The translations under genes were made by a program, and so were the position numbers. Below the pieces are notes generated by a model. The model was not told the origin of the DNA. It saw only the letters and a list, made by a program, of their open reading frames with translations, and did no database searches. From the NCBI GenBank assembly GCA_965153455.1, contig OZ234496.1, positions 5,155,207-5,219,206 on the forward strand: a DNA stretch of 64,000 nt, written 5' to 3'. Shown piece by piece: positions 51,116 through 64,000 of this stretch (within the stretch, counting starts at the first letter, position 1; every line of letters starts with the position of its first letter). This DNA comes from Sphagnum compactum (taxonomy: Eukaryota; Bryophyta; Sphagnopsida; Sphagnales).

Positions 51116-54100
51116 AATAATATCCAGGGTTTTGTAAATACTGAGGAACTGGGTCAAAGAAGAAACCTACCCTAAACCACCAATTCTTGGTTGGTTGTTT
51201 CACAAGAGCCCATGGCGACGATGGCACTTTGAGATTCTTCAAAAAATCTGGAACCTAAGTTTTTTTTGGTTCTTCAATTTCTAGAATTTTAAATACCCAA
51301 AATGGGAGGTTATATTGTCGAAGATCTGAGAACCGTATATACCATCGTTTCTTAACAATCATAATACCTCAAGTACAGCAATGTGGCAATGTAGACCTCT
51401 TCAAATGGGATTGGAGGTTTGGATCGGTGTTGTGAGGGTATCAGAAAATCGCACAAACCCTTTTCGGTTATCAGACTGGTTCCTGAATCATAACTGCGAG
51501 CTCTTCGCAGAAGACCAGAGACTGGGTTCTGAAATATGCATACATTTGAATAATGGTTTGGTAAATTTGTCATTTGGCAATGCCCATATCAAAAAACATT
51601 TGATATCTTTCGACATCTTAAGTTGTGTGTTGTGAGGTAACAAGCTTGCACTAACCCTAATTTCATAGAGACGAGGTTCCTTATGGTGGACACGACGATC
51701 TTGTACGAATGAGCTTGTATGTACAATTTGTCTTTGACAAGTTGTCATGATATGCAATTCATATCGCTTTGCATTAGTATCACAATCGGATTGAGCTCAC
51801 ATCCAAAATGAGGCTAACCTTTGGTGTATAGCAAAAGGGTAGCTAGCCTCCTTGTTGTAGAACATGCTTCAAAGCATTAGTTGTCCAAGTTCATAGGTTA
51901 TTACTAATGAGAAGGTTTGAAGAAAAAAAAAAAGAACCTTGAGCACAACATTCATAATCAATTAGAAACAATTGTTGTATCTTTTCCTTGTGTAGAAACT
52001 AGAAACCAATGCATTTTAACTTGTAACAAGCAAGGAAAAAACGACTCCCATTCATCTATAGTAAAACTAAGGTGTGAGAATCCTATATATTTTTTCATTT
52101 TCATGTAGAAAAATCCACAACCATTAAAAACTTTTTTTTTTTTCATGATTCTTCTTGTTGGTCATTTAAATCTAAACATATATTTTTGCTTATATTTAAA
52201 TCAATTAATTAACTTTAAAACATTTTTTCCATTTAGGAATTATTTAATTTCAAACTTGAAAATAAAAATTCCATGGTGCAAATATATATTCTCAGCTTTT
52301 CAATCTCAAAAATGGAAAATGGAATTTTATTTATCTAAAAAAGTTCACTTGGATATTCATAATCAAATTTAAATGATTATTCATTTAAAATACATTTGAT
52401 TGATGAAATTTTATTTTTTAGTGGTGATTTGATTATATAATAATATATATATTCAAAAATTAGCGTCAATCATTGAACTATAACTTAAAATAACTCATAA
52501 TTTATCAATTTTTAATGTCATTAGTTTAAGTGTCCATCATTGATCATTTTTTGTGGGAATTTCTATGTTGGTCATTCCTATTTTTATGCTTTCATGGCTT
52601 GATCATCCAATTTTTTTGAAATATCAACAACATTCATGAACCTCTACCTTTTGTTTCTATTTTTTTTTAAAAAAATTGATAACAAGTTAAATGTATTAAA
52701 TCATCTCTAAACCTACTTGAACTATTGATATTATAAATAAAATAATTCTGGATTCACAAATCAATCTCGAAAAAAGGACAAAATATTTTAATCCAACTTG
52801 TAACATTTGATAATGTTGAATACTGAATCTCAAACATATGAATTGAACATATCTTATGTAATAATAGCATGGATTTCCTTGGTCCAAAGGTTTCAAATTA
52901 TAAACTCAAATCTCAACCATTCCAATTTTAATTATCATATGGCTATCAAACTCCAACACTTAAACCAAATGGGTAACACATTAAGGATTTATTCATCACC
53001 AAAAATGTTTTCGAAATTCAAAAGCTTCATTGTTCATCATCTATAACATTAATTTGCATCCAAGGCATGTTGTTCAAATAGCCCAACCATGGTTTTTCTT
53101 TCAATTTTGTGATGTGTCATTGGCTAGCATCCCAAAAAAGGTTTAAAATTAAATGGCAACAAAACATGTAGGATAGGAAAAAAATTGTAATCTTGTTGTT
53201 ATTTGGCGAGCTATAGGAGCAACCACTTTAAATCTTGCAACCTTAATTTAAAAAATCAATTTTTAATGATTTTTTTCTTTAAGAAAATATAAATAAATCA
53301 TTGCAAGGATTGTAGCCTCAAAAGATTTCACATTTTGCACAAAAAAACCATTGAACCCAACCATAATTTGGATGCATAATTCACAAAGCCATAAACAAAA
53401 AATGTCCCCTATGCCAAAATAAAATTTTAAAAAAAAATTGGCCAATAATATTATGCAAATTATTAAAGTCTATTTTTCCCTAGTTAATCCTCTTGTATTG
53501 TACCAATCACTATTGGGCCAATATAGAGTATGTATGATATATATTAATATGGTAATGGCATAAAACCTCCAAATAAATGTATTACCAAAAGGGTATATTA
53601 TTATACAAATTGTCAACTTTTCATACCACTATGATATGAATAGAACATATTTACAAATTTCTAGAATATGGTATGAATATAATTAATAAGGAAATCAAAA
53701 CTAGCAAGAATGGAACTTGAATATTGGTTTTTTGTGAAATATATGTTCCATTTTAAAACAATCTCCATTTTAATCTCAAGTTGATTATAATAAATATTAT
53801 TAAAATTAACTAAATAAGAGATAATTGTTAATCAATCAACCACACAACTTGATTTAATACCTTCAATTCCAACTTATACTAACTTTACCACAAAACAAAA
53901 CATAGTACTGAAAAAAATGCAGTCAACCATATTAGTTCGTATTATATAATGTATTATTCATTGAGCTCTCATACTCACCTAGTCCAAATATTGATTCCAA
54001 TAGAGAAATTTGTAAATTGAAGGAAACACAATATCAATATTAAAGGGGATGAGATTTCATTTATAAGTAGAAAAGTACATGGGATTTGGGTGAATCCACA

Positions 54101-57100
54101 ACAAAACAACTAAATCAAAGTATAATTAGTCTTTGATATTTCATATTTTTAAATGATAGTTTAAGTTCATGTTGCTTTTCTTGGATTTCTTTTACATAAC
54201 AACAACCAAAATATTCATGGGAACAGGTAAAAAGTTTTGAAATCAATATAATAAATTAAAAATGCCAATAATTTAAAATATATATAACCAATATTTTTAA
54301 ACATAAATATAACTAGTAAAATGACATTTTTGGATTTAAGAAAATATAAACCTTAACATAATATATATTTTTAAACATAGGATTTTAAAAGACACTTTTC
54401 AATACCTTTTCTGAAAGTATTTAAAGAATATTTCAAACAAAGTAATTGAGTGGGTGGATGTTGAGCATTTTACCATGGACATCCATTTAAACGAATGAAA
54501 TTCATATTATCAAATTTTTTTGTGTAATCTAAATTTCACCATGTTTTTTTTTCCATGAACACATTCATTGTTCTTGTGTTGATTGCTACCATAATTATTT
54601 TGAATCTCGTGCGTTAATTATTGTAATATTAAATTTTAACCTTAAAGCAATAAAATTTCTTCACTTAGTGAATAACTAGTTTTGCGGTTGAAATAGGAGG
54701 TAAAAGTTGAAAAGAACATCCAAAACAAGGTTACTTCGCATTTTTTTTATAATTAAACACCATATTGGTTGATCTTTAACATCATTATTTAAATCATATT
54801 ACATATCAATCAAATAAACAATATACATGCCCAAGACAAATGTAAACCAAAGTTGGTCTCATATATGGGCTTACACATGGTGTCAATGGTGTTGTCAATT
54901 CTAGTATCAAAGGCAAACCCTAAACAACTTGGTTTTCTAGTCACAAATGTTTGGCTTGATGCAATAGATTTTATTGTTTAGGAGCAAACAACATTAGGGT
55001 TCAAAGGAAATAGGGAATGACCAAATAATTGTTGTGAAACACCCAGTTATCAATAAGGTTATTAATAACTTACATGTTAATTATTCAATTTTATAAAAAC
55101 AAGTTAAAGAACTTACCTACCTAGTAGCATCCAAATAACTCGCAAAACCTTTAAATTGGGTTGGGTGTAATATTGTCAATACTTGAATGTTTAGAAATTT
55201 CATCCATGCAAGTTATCAATATTTAAACCTCATAATTGTAACATACCACTTTTCATATGGTCCAAATCTAGAACACCCATATCAAATTTTAATATTATAT
55301 GGTTGTCAAAAGATCTAGGGTTATATGTCTACTTCCCATTAATATAATCCAATCAGGCAAGTCCTTTAGTTTCTTGTGTTGCCATCACCCTTTGTGTTTC
55401 TTGTCCTTGTTAATAACTTTGAATTAAGTATTGAATCACATAGTATTTTATATACTATGAAGTAACAATATTGAACTTTTGCCAAAAGAGGAAATAAAGA
55501 AACACATATTCTTTGATAAAACTCAAGTTTAGCACTTTGGTTAACGACAAAGAAAATCGATTCAATGAAGTAGTTTGAATATATCTTTGTCAATTGGCCT
55601 TGCAAAGAAGAAACATGGAGGTGAAAATAAATCTCAGTTGTACATGTGTAATCCATTGTTGTGAGTTCAATTTAGTAATTCCCAATCATTTCATATAACA
55701 ATAGTTCAAAAGTCATTATCAACTTGGACTTAACTAATGTTCAACATGGGCATGTCTTTTTAGTTACTAATGTCACCCAAAAAAGAACAAAACCTTAAAA
55801 CCTACTTGCTTAGTATTTTAGGCAATTCCTAAGGTAGGCATTTGATAACCAACCCTTATGGATTATAAGTGGTTAAAACACCCCCAAAAAAACAAGTTAA
55901 TTATTAATTCTGTATTTAATATGACAAAAAAATTGATACCATGTAAGTTTTAAAAAATTAATTATTAAACATTATGTGGTGCCAAAAATGAACAAACTTA
56001 CTTGCACATAAAGTTTCTAATATAACAATTTGGCCAACACTAATATGGACCCTTATGCAAATTTTTAGTGAAATATGACGGGTTTATTTTATGGTTAACT
56101 TGTTTTTGTTAGCCAACCCCACTTGGTCCTCTTTAACGGGACATGTTTGGATGTCTCTTATTTTATTTTTGTGTATATCACACATAGCATGGAAAAATGC
56201 AACATCAATGAAAGGTTTTTATATATTACATTAATCCCATAATTCACTATACAATACTTCTTGATGTAACATTAATCATACGCAAAATTCTATTAGCACA
56301 TCACCAACTAGGGCCTTGTGAAATTCCTTAAATATAAATGGATTTAAGACTTTTTAAATCACCAAGTCAGATCCATTTTAGGGCTTACAGTAGCCATTAA
56401 TACTATGGAAGTTGCCAAGGGCTATCCTCTTTTTGCTACTACTTTTTCATTGAGACCTTTACTATATTTTTATCCATCACTAGAATTGTAACATCTACAT
56501 CATTAGATTTAGCAAATTTTACCAATGCCATCCATCTTCTTGCAAAGTTTGCCATAACAAATCTCTCAAGATGTCACCTTCATCACTAGAAGTTTTCTTG
56601 ATTTTGAACATGCCTACATTGTGCACTATGATCTTTTTTTATCCATTGCCAAACCTTATAGTTGTTACTACATTGCTAATCATTCTGCTTTCTTGTTTGG
56701 TGTCATATGTGAGTTGCATTATGTACATGAATTTGAAAAGGTGGTTGAAAACTTCAATTCAGAAGTGTGCCCATCATTTTTAAATCAAAGCCATTCATTC
56801 AAGCCTCCAAATTGTAAAATAAAAGGTTTATTTACATGCAACATGGTATCATTTGATTTTGTGACTGATTCTTTGGTACTAGTTTCCTTTTGGTATTGCA
56901 ATACATGGGCAACACATGTGTGTAAAATAAACAATTATTTCCATGTTGAAGCATAGAATTTTTTGAATATTTCCAAAAATAATAATTTTATTTCACAACA
57001 TTTTGTTCTTAGAATTGTATTTTTGGGTGGAATTCAGCATTTCTAAAAATATTATAACTAATGTCAAAGTTGCTAAGGTATTACAATATTTGATTTCCTC

Positions 57101-59154
57101 ATTGATTTGAATATATGAATGGTTGCCGAAAAGATGCATATTCTTCATATGTATTTCCACATACCTATTCATAATGCTTAAAAAAAAAAAAAAAAACCAA
57201 AGGTTTTGTAATTTGAGGAAAATCTCATTTCAAAACTTGAATTAGAGGTTCTATCACATTAAAACAAAATCCAAATTTGAAAGTCCATTTGATTAGAAAA
57301 ATAGCAACAACCAAAACCAAGTTCCTTCAAAATGAAGCACGAGAGTATACAATAACAACAAAGGAAGCTCTCGATTTCCGTTCTTATTTCTTCAGCCCCA
57401 TTTTCGATGCCGAAAATAAAAACTACGAAATTGTCAGCCTTATGTGGCTTAATTGTCGGAAATGAAGATCTAGTATATTATATTTGAGATTTTTCCCTAT
57501 CTTCATCAGTATAGCTCTTCGATTTGCTAGATTACGAGAATAATTTCTTTTCTTACGGAAGAACCTGGTACTAGTTGTTAACCAAAGTATTACCATTTCT
57601 TATTACTTCCAAATGATGCCAAGATGTTGTGTTAGACCATCCCCACCCACACATTGTAAAAACATATTTTGGATATAAAACAATAAAAACTTGTTGGTTT
57701 GAGTCAAAAAAATGGTTTTGGGAGAACACATTTTGCACAAGATGTGGTGGTTGGGAAAATCCATTGCATAGTCTAAATCCTTATGTGGATTGGCTACATT
57801 GTTTAATTTGTCCTCATGGCACAATCTCTTGTTATTATTGATTGGTCATATTATTTGATCGGTCCATGTGTTTTGTGATTATTTGTGTCTCCCACATTTT
57901 GGAGTCTCACTTTCAAGTTTATGGATGGTGCTTGGGATATGTAAATAAGTAATAATGAATGTGAAAAATATTAATGTAAACTTAGATACCCAATGTGAGT
58001 GGGGATGCTATTTTTTTGAATATCCCTTTCATGCATCACATTGTAAATGCATGATGTAAAGATGCACTTTGAAGTATTATGGAATGTTAGATATCACCTA
58101 ACACAAGCCATCATTCCATTAAGTGATAATAGGCTCTTCCAAGGCCTATTCGAAAGCATAATTAGTTTTCTCATTGTTGTTTCACATCGTGATTTTATTC
58201 TTTATCATCAATTTGCACTAAAATGAACACTAACAACATAAAAAGGTGGAGCCAAAAAGGTTGCTTGTCCCACCTAGGAAAAATCATTTAAAAGTGCCTA
58301 AATAGGCCACCCAAAATGGGTCACACATATAAAAATGTGATTTTTGATGGAATATCGAAATAGGAAAACTACCATTTAATATTATGATGCACTTATCAAA
58401 AAAATCCTGATATTTAACATTTAAAATCCATACTTTCTTTTAGCTATTGAAAATAAAATCAATTCAATTGTTGGGACAATGAGCTTTTTGAAAACAAATG
58501 TGAAAATCCACAAATTGGATCAAGAAAATGTGATAGATGTATGAAGATTGTTGTCAAGATTATGATTGACAATCTTTCATTTCAAATCTACATAAAATAG
58601 TCATTTAGATGAATGACTTACATCCATGATATGGTGATTGAGAGTCCTATTGATCCATTGCTAAATTCATTAAACTAGCAAGTAGCATGGGAACAATGGG
58701 AACGATGGGTCAATTGGTAGGTTGATAGTCTTGAAAGTAATGAGGATGGAAATATTGGTGACAAAAGATTTGAAACAAGTGCTTAGATTGTGGGGGAAAA
58801 AAAGTGGTTTATGAGTTCATTGGGTTCTTAATTGTTAGATTTCAAATAAATATTTAATAAAATTATCAGATTTTTTATATGAGGTTAAAATAGGTAGGTA
58901 GCAAAAGAACACACAAAAGATGCTTAGAACTGACCACCAGATTTGTAGGCTGTCATTTAAATTCTTAAATTTTTTTTACGAAAAAAAAATTCAAAAAAAA
59001 TCCAAAACTTTCAAAGAACCAATGGGTTAGTGGCTACCATGTATGTTGGTACAAGTAAGACATTTGCTGGTTACTACTTAGGTACATGCATGGGAATGGT
59101 TAGTACATAACCTAACCATCATGGTTAACTACATGACATGAATACAAGGAAAAA
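51116..59154. other. AT-rich intergenic DNA, no supportable gene
   Basis: Only short unsupported open frames. The least noise-like is a 62-codon frame at 57277-57465 (plus), reading EYTITTKEALDFRSYFFSPI then FDAENKNYEIVSLMWLNC, in a locally less AT-rich patch (57320-57600). It could be an old organellar or nuclear gene scrap, but I could not match it. Confidence 0.35.
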
Positions 59155-59390
59155 GTGTTTCCGGTCCATACCCCATCCATCCATACACCATCCATCTTGC
59201 ATGGTGCAATGGTGGTGGTGAAGTGTATGTTCACCTTGGTTAGAATGAAGGAGATGGATAGGAGATGTTTTTATACATCTTCATCACAAAGTAGCAAAAT
59301 GGCCTACACACTAAACTTGAGCTTTGCATTGCGTCATTGGCCCACCAACGATGATCAATTGACATAACGTCAAAATATAATTAAAATGTT
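59150..59390 (+). repeat. SINE, copy 2 (tail region)
   Basis: The tail TTTGCATTGCGTCATTGG, then GATGATCAATTGACATAACG, then TCAAAATATA matches the tail of the SINE at 33035-33350. The tRNA-like head was not recognised here, so this copy is 5'-truncated or its head has diverged. Confidence 0.65.
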
Positions 59391-59661
59391 TTCACATGTT
59401 CCTTGAATCTTACGATATCAAAGCAAAATTTCATGACCATATAATTTTTCCATGAAATCATTTTCACTTCCATTATTTTTTATAAAAACATGAAACTCAA
59501 TCTTCACCTATGCAAAAGACATTAAAAACAATTTTATTTTTTGGATTTATCTAGAGTCTATGGCTTCAATCTCTTCATGAGATAATTTATGTGTATCATG
59601 TATGAATGTTTATGCCATCTCCTAACATAACTACCTCTTCCTCACTTTAGTCACCTCACTC

Positions 59662-59692
<31 letters not shown>

Positions 59693-62273
59693 TCTTAACC
59701 ACCTACATGAAAAGGAAGAACTTTTATAGCTATTTTTCAAATACCTTTTCAAAATCCCCACTTCCATTATCATTATTTTAATCTCTTCACATACCTTTTG
59801 AAAACTTCCAACTTCCAAAGTAAGCTTAAAATAAAAATATTTATTTAACAATTAGAGTACATTGCATAATTTTACAAGATTATAAGAATTATATTTATTA
59901 AAATTTTTAAATATTTATTTAACTATTAAATGATGTTCCATTAAATCCATTTTCTTTCCTATCCATGGGGTTCTAGTATCTATTACATGAAAAAATTCAT
60001 AAAATTGTATTAATTTCAAAGAGAAGATTTGAAGAGGATTATACTTTTATTCAATGTCATGTGACCTTTTGAATTCAAATATGTGTTGGTATCTCTTTTG
60101 AAAACGAAAAAATATTCAAATTCCCCATGTGATGAATTCCCCATTTGATGCAACCTAAAATGGTCCACATATCTTAAACTAGGTAGATGGCTTGTAGCCT
60201 ATTATTTGATGACTATGTAGATGGCCTACATCCTATTATTTGATCAAATAAAGGAAAAAAAAAAAGGCTTGCGAGTCTAGGTAGATGGCCTTAAGGAATA
60301 CTAGTTCATAAAAAAGCTTTGAAACCATGCTACCAATTCATTTTGCAACTAGAAAAATGTTGGTTCACGAGTGTCAAACCATGTTGGAAGCAAACACAAC
60401 ATGTCTCTTTTGAATGTTAGCTAGCATAGTTCAAAAGTTTTTTGCTTATTAAAAAGAGGTATTGGTTTGAAGCACAAAGACATGTTCAAGTACGCTTCAT
60501 AGGCAACATTCAAACCATGTTTTTCTTTTGTGCATTTAGAAAAACACGGGAATGACAATTTGATGTTTAGGATTAATGTGACCACCCCCTAGTCATTGTG
60601 AGTTTAGTACACCATTAATCCATTCTCTAAATTATTATTATACTAATAACCTTAATATATACTAACAACCGATCCATTTGAGAACGTGGGTAATTGGGGG
60701 TAAATTAGTCATCTAAAGTGGATTATACATGATTGCATATGTAAGTCTTTTTAGGGTTCAATACAAGAGACATCCGATAGTAACTAGTAATTTTCATGTA
60801 GGGTAAAGCCCGAGGTTGAGAGTATTATCAAAATAAGAACCTATATGAGGTGATAGTTGAGTGTAGGCCCAATTTTAGTAATGCCCTTGAAATGTTTCTT
60901 TAATGATAGGTGTATTTTACAAGCTACAACACAAAATCATAAAGCCCATGCTCAAAATGTAACTCCTAGTCCGAATTTATGTGTTATATAACATGTTATC
61001 CAAATACACTAAGAAATTTTTGGTGAATGTTTTGTGATGAAAAAGAATTGTATCAACAAAGACCTAAGGGAATTCAAAGGGGATTGTGGGATCGACATTT
61101 CAATGTTCTTAAAAACCATTGATTCTTAAATAGAAAAATCTTTGTGTTTCCCCCATTGTCATACAAATAATTTCATGTTTTGCTTGCATAAGGAAAACTC
61201 AAGATTTTCAATGTGAAAGATATAGACAACCCATGTGGTTCTTATCACCATTAAAAACATGTCCATGACTAAAATGACGTAATAACTAGTGTTGGTTGGG
61301 GTGGTTTTTATATTTCTCCGAGAACCATTGACTTTGGTTCTTCTGGCCACTTTATGGAACCATAAAAGGTTTCATATTTTCGATTATTAATTTTTCAAAT
61401 GGTTCTCACATGAAGAGTTCTCATAAATGTGATAACCATTGATTTTTGTAGGCGTTTCTTTCAACCTAGTTATAATTATTTTATTTTATTTTTGTAACAA
61501 AAAGTTTCTAGAAGAGGTAGCATAAGAAGCTTTCTAAAAAAGTACCCTTAAAACCTAAAAATCCGAGTTACATCTTGTAAACTTATTTTTAAGTATGCTC
61601 GTATCTACCCCTAGACTAGCTCCTTAGACCCTAGACCCCTAGGGTTGAGAACCATCACCGAGTATCTTTATTACCTTGGGTGGTTTTCAGATTATTATTA
61701 TTATTTTTTCAAGAGGGTGATTCTCAAAGTTCTAATTGCACACATAAGATCAAAATCCTTAAGCCACAATCAATTGAGTGCATGCACAATATTTTGCACT
61801 CTTCTTTATTTCATCATTGACATAAATAAAATAATGCCATAGAATTGCCAAACAATTAACATGACCAAAATATGGCTTTCCACCCTCTTGGATTCACCCA
61901 TTCTTTTTTTCAATGAACCATTAAAAACCCATCATTACAAGCAACAAATATATGATTTGTCCAAAATTTTCCCAAAATCGTTTGGACGATTATAGTTTTG
62001 CCAACTACCCATAGATGACAAAATGATTGTTCTTCACCTTATAGCAAAAGTCATAGGGAAATTGCTTCCTTTTAACTAATGATGGATTTCTAATCATGTA
62101 ATCCCCCTAACAAGTGCAACATGAATTCTAACCTCAACTAACAAGCTCAAGGTGATTCTAGCATCCTTGGAAATCCTAATCACTTGGTATTTAGTATTTA
62201 CCTATTGACTTGACATTTAAACATGAACTCATTATGTGTTATCATTGAGGTAATTGTGATATATATATATAAA
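59391..62273. other. AT-rich intergenic DNA with simple repeats
   Basis: A (CT)n run lies at about 59662-59685. The motif GTAGATGGC with TATTATTTGAT recurs three times near 60180-60290. No supportable gene. Confidence 0.4.
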
Positions 62274-62534
62274 AGAAAACATGGAAGGTTAATTACATAG
62301 TTTCACATAACCTTTGCAAACTAGGTACACCAAAATTTTGCAAACATACCACAATGTTGGAGCATAATTAGGGATTCATCAATATATAGAGTTGAACTAT
62401 AGGGTGGATTTGGGGCTCCCATTTTGATGAATCCCTAATTAAGCTCCAACATTGTAGTATGTTTGCAAAATTTTGGTGTACCTAGTTTGCAAAGGTTATG
62501 TGAAACTATGTAATTATGACCTTCCGTGTTTTCT
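62274..62534. mobile_element. Fold-back MITE: near-perfect 261 bp hairpin
   Basis: A left arm of about 108 bases (62274-62382) is the reverse complement of the right arm (about 62423-62534), with only about three substitutions and one 2-base gap. The ends read AGAAAACATGGAAGG and CCTTCCGTGTTTTCT, and the arms share CATAGTTTCACATAACCTTT. A roughly 40-base loop separates them. Such long-arm fold-back elements are usually non-autonomous DNA transposons; if transcribed, the RNA would form one long stem that could feed small-RNA production. Confidence 0.85.
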
Positions 62535-63455
62535 AATATCATCTAATACTTGCTTTTGGTGGCACCATAGTCATGTGCAATTCAACCCTACATAATCATT
62601 TCTTCAACCACATTATACTTGCTTTCATAATTGGCACCATTGTTGGTATGTTTACAATTTAGCAACTTTTTTTGTGTAATTTGCCAATTGGTCGGCTACT
62701 AATGTTTGGCATGATGGGTTTGAATTTTAAAATTGTTCAAAATATCACTAGACTATATAATCACATGGGTTTTTATGCAAATAAATTTTTTAAGGGTAAT
62801 TGTTAGTTTTTTGGAATATTGTATGTTGTGAGCTATTTTTTAAGCCTTATTATAATAACACAAGTTGCATCAACCTTATGATCAATCCCCATGCTTTCTT
62901 TCCCCTATTAATTTTTGAATTATTTCAAACCACATCCCTACCACAAATTCTAAAAAAAAGGTCTAATTACCAATAATTAATTAAAAAAATAGTTCGTATT
63001 TTTAAATTTTGAAATTATAATGATTTTTCACAATCCACTATGATTTTTTTTTACAATGAGGAGTGAAATTATTCAGATTGTAGCCTACGATAATTATGAT
63101 GATTTTGCACACCTCGGTTTCATATCTTCACGAAAAATTTGTTTCACTAGTTTAGGGATTACTTAATGACAAAACTAACCCTAGGGAAAAGTATATATAA
63201 CTATAAGGTTGAACTACAAACTACATAAAGTGTTTTTTTAAAAAAAATGTAAGTTCATTTTATACCATGTAAAACGATGTAAGCATAATTGTTTTAAAAA
63301 AACAAATTAAATGTAATAATTTAAAGTGTGAAAAAAAATAATTATAAACCAAAAATACGAGACAAAGAAAAATACCAAAACATGCAAATCTTGATTTCAT
63401 TTGTGTGAAGGCGGGTTACACCAAACACTAGACATACAATTTTTTTAGTGTGATA
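62535..63455. other. AT-rich intergenic DNA
   Basis: Nothing supportable was seen on either strand. Confidence 0.4.
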
Positions 63456-63605
63456 ATAATATGTAATAATATGTGATCATTGGGTTGGCAAATTTACAAA
63501 GTGTCATGCATTTATAGTGTAAAATGTGATCATTAGGTTGGCATATTTACAAAATGACATGCATTTCTAATGTAAAATGTGATCATTGGGTTGGCACATT
63601 TATGG
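63456..63605 (+). repeat. Tandem array, about three copies of a 53 bp unit
   Basis: AATGTGATCATTGGGTTGGC, then ATTTACAAA, then TGCATTT recurs at about 63471, 63524 and 63578. Confidence 0.85.
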
Positions 63606-64000
63606 TCATATTTACAATCCAGAAATACGGAGTGAATTTTTTTGCAATTAATTTTCAATAGCCAAAATTCAAATTCTCAAAATAAAAGTGCCAATATTTT
63701 CTGTACATGGTAGCCAAATTTTTATATATTATTTTTCATATATATATTTGTTTACAACCAGATTTGGCTACATCTTCCTATGGATGGGATGATCCCCAAC
63801 TTTTTTGGCTACATCATGAAATTTGGTGTCATTTTAATATACGCTGGTAGCACGACTCGGGCAGCTTCAAACAACAAATGTCTGTCCAATAATTAATTAA
63901 TTAATTAATTAATTATGGTTGAAAATAGAATATTATCAAAGATTTAGAAAAATTCCTTCACAAAATCTCGGTTTTTGATATATAAAAAAATATATATATT
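63606..64000. other. AT-rich end of window with (TTAA)n run
   Basis: A self-complementary run of TTAATTAA-type repeats lies at 63890-63915. No gene was seen up to the window edge. Confidence 0.6.

Overview
This is AT-rich, gene-poor nuclear DNA from a land plant. The plant call rests on decayed exons of two plant gene families on the minus strand near 14.4-16.0 kb: a class III HD-ZIP transcription factor (START-domain part) and a plant NT-C2 (EEIG1/EHBP1-type C2) protein. Supporting signs are plant-like splice sites, a plant-type start context (ATGGCG) and a transposon load of hAT, CACTA, MITE and tRNA-derived SINE types. The species cannot be named from the sequence. A seed-free plant or gymnosperm would fit the low gene density, but that is a guess.

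Layout. 0.1-3.9 kb (minus): the only convincing intact gene, ten exons read by hand, every one a multiple of three and in one frame, encoding a charged, largely coiled-coil protein of about 451 residues that I do not recognise. 5.8-9.3 kb: a CACTA-like non-autonomous element with a tRNA-like SINE head nested inside. 11.1-11.9 kb: a GC-rich repeat island, possibly Helitron-like. 14.4-16.0 kb: HD-ZIP III and NT-C2 gene pieces side by side on one strand, with introns kept and a stop codon in the HD-ZIP part; a captured or dying gene chimera. 17.4-19.1 kb: a decayed hAT transposase. 19.7-20.1 kb: a 142-codon reading frame broken by two TAA codons. 20.5-21.1 kb: a diverged tandem duplication. 21.4-25.2 kb (plus): TATA box, CT-rich leader, five copies of a ~156 bp repeat and exon-like islands, a weak candidate gene or captured fragments.

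The rest is dominated by repeats. Two MITE families have two copies each (26,982-27,348 with 43,051-43,445; 30,770-31,144 with 49,425-50,104). A SINE tail is shared by 33.0 and 59.3 kb. A second decayed hAT-like transposase lies at 36.6-37.6 kb and a second CACTA-family end at 40.8-41.3 kb. Poly-C and poly-G tracts of 19-34 bases lie within a duplicated segment at 48.5-49.2 kb. Short tandem arrays occur at 31.2, 50.9 and 63.5 kb, and a near-perfect 261 bp hairpin at 62.3 kb. From about 51.2 to 62.2 kb I see no supportable gene.

No operon-like cooperation is expected here. The one gene stands alone and the rest is the residue of transposition and gene-fragment duplication. I found no obvious new biological system. 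The best leads are the NT-C2/HD-ZIP III chimera, the frame-keeping 156 bp array, the unrecognised all-phase-0 gene and the young-looking hairpin element.
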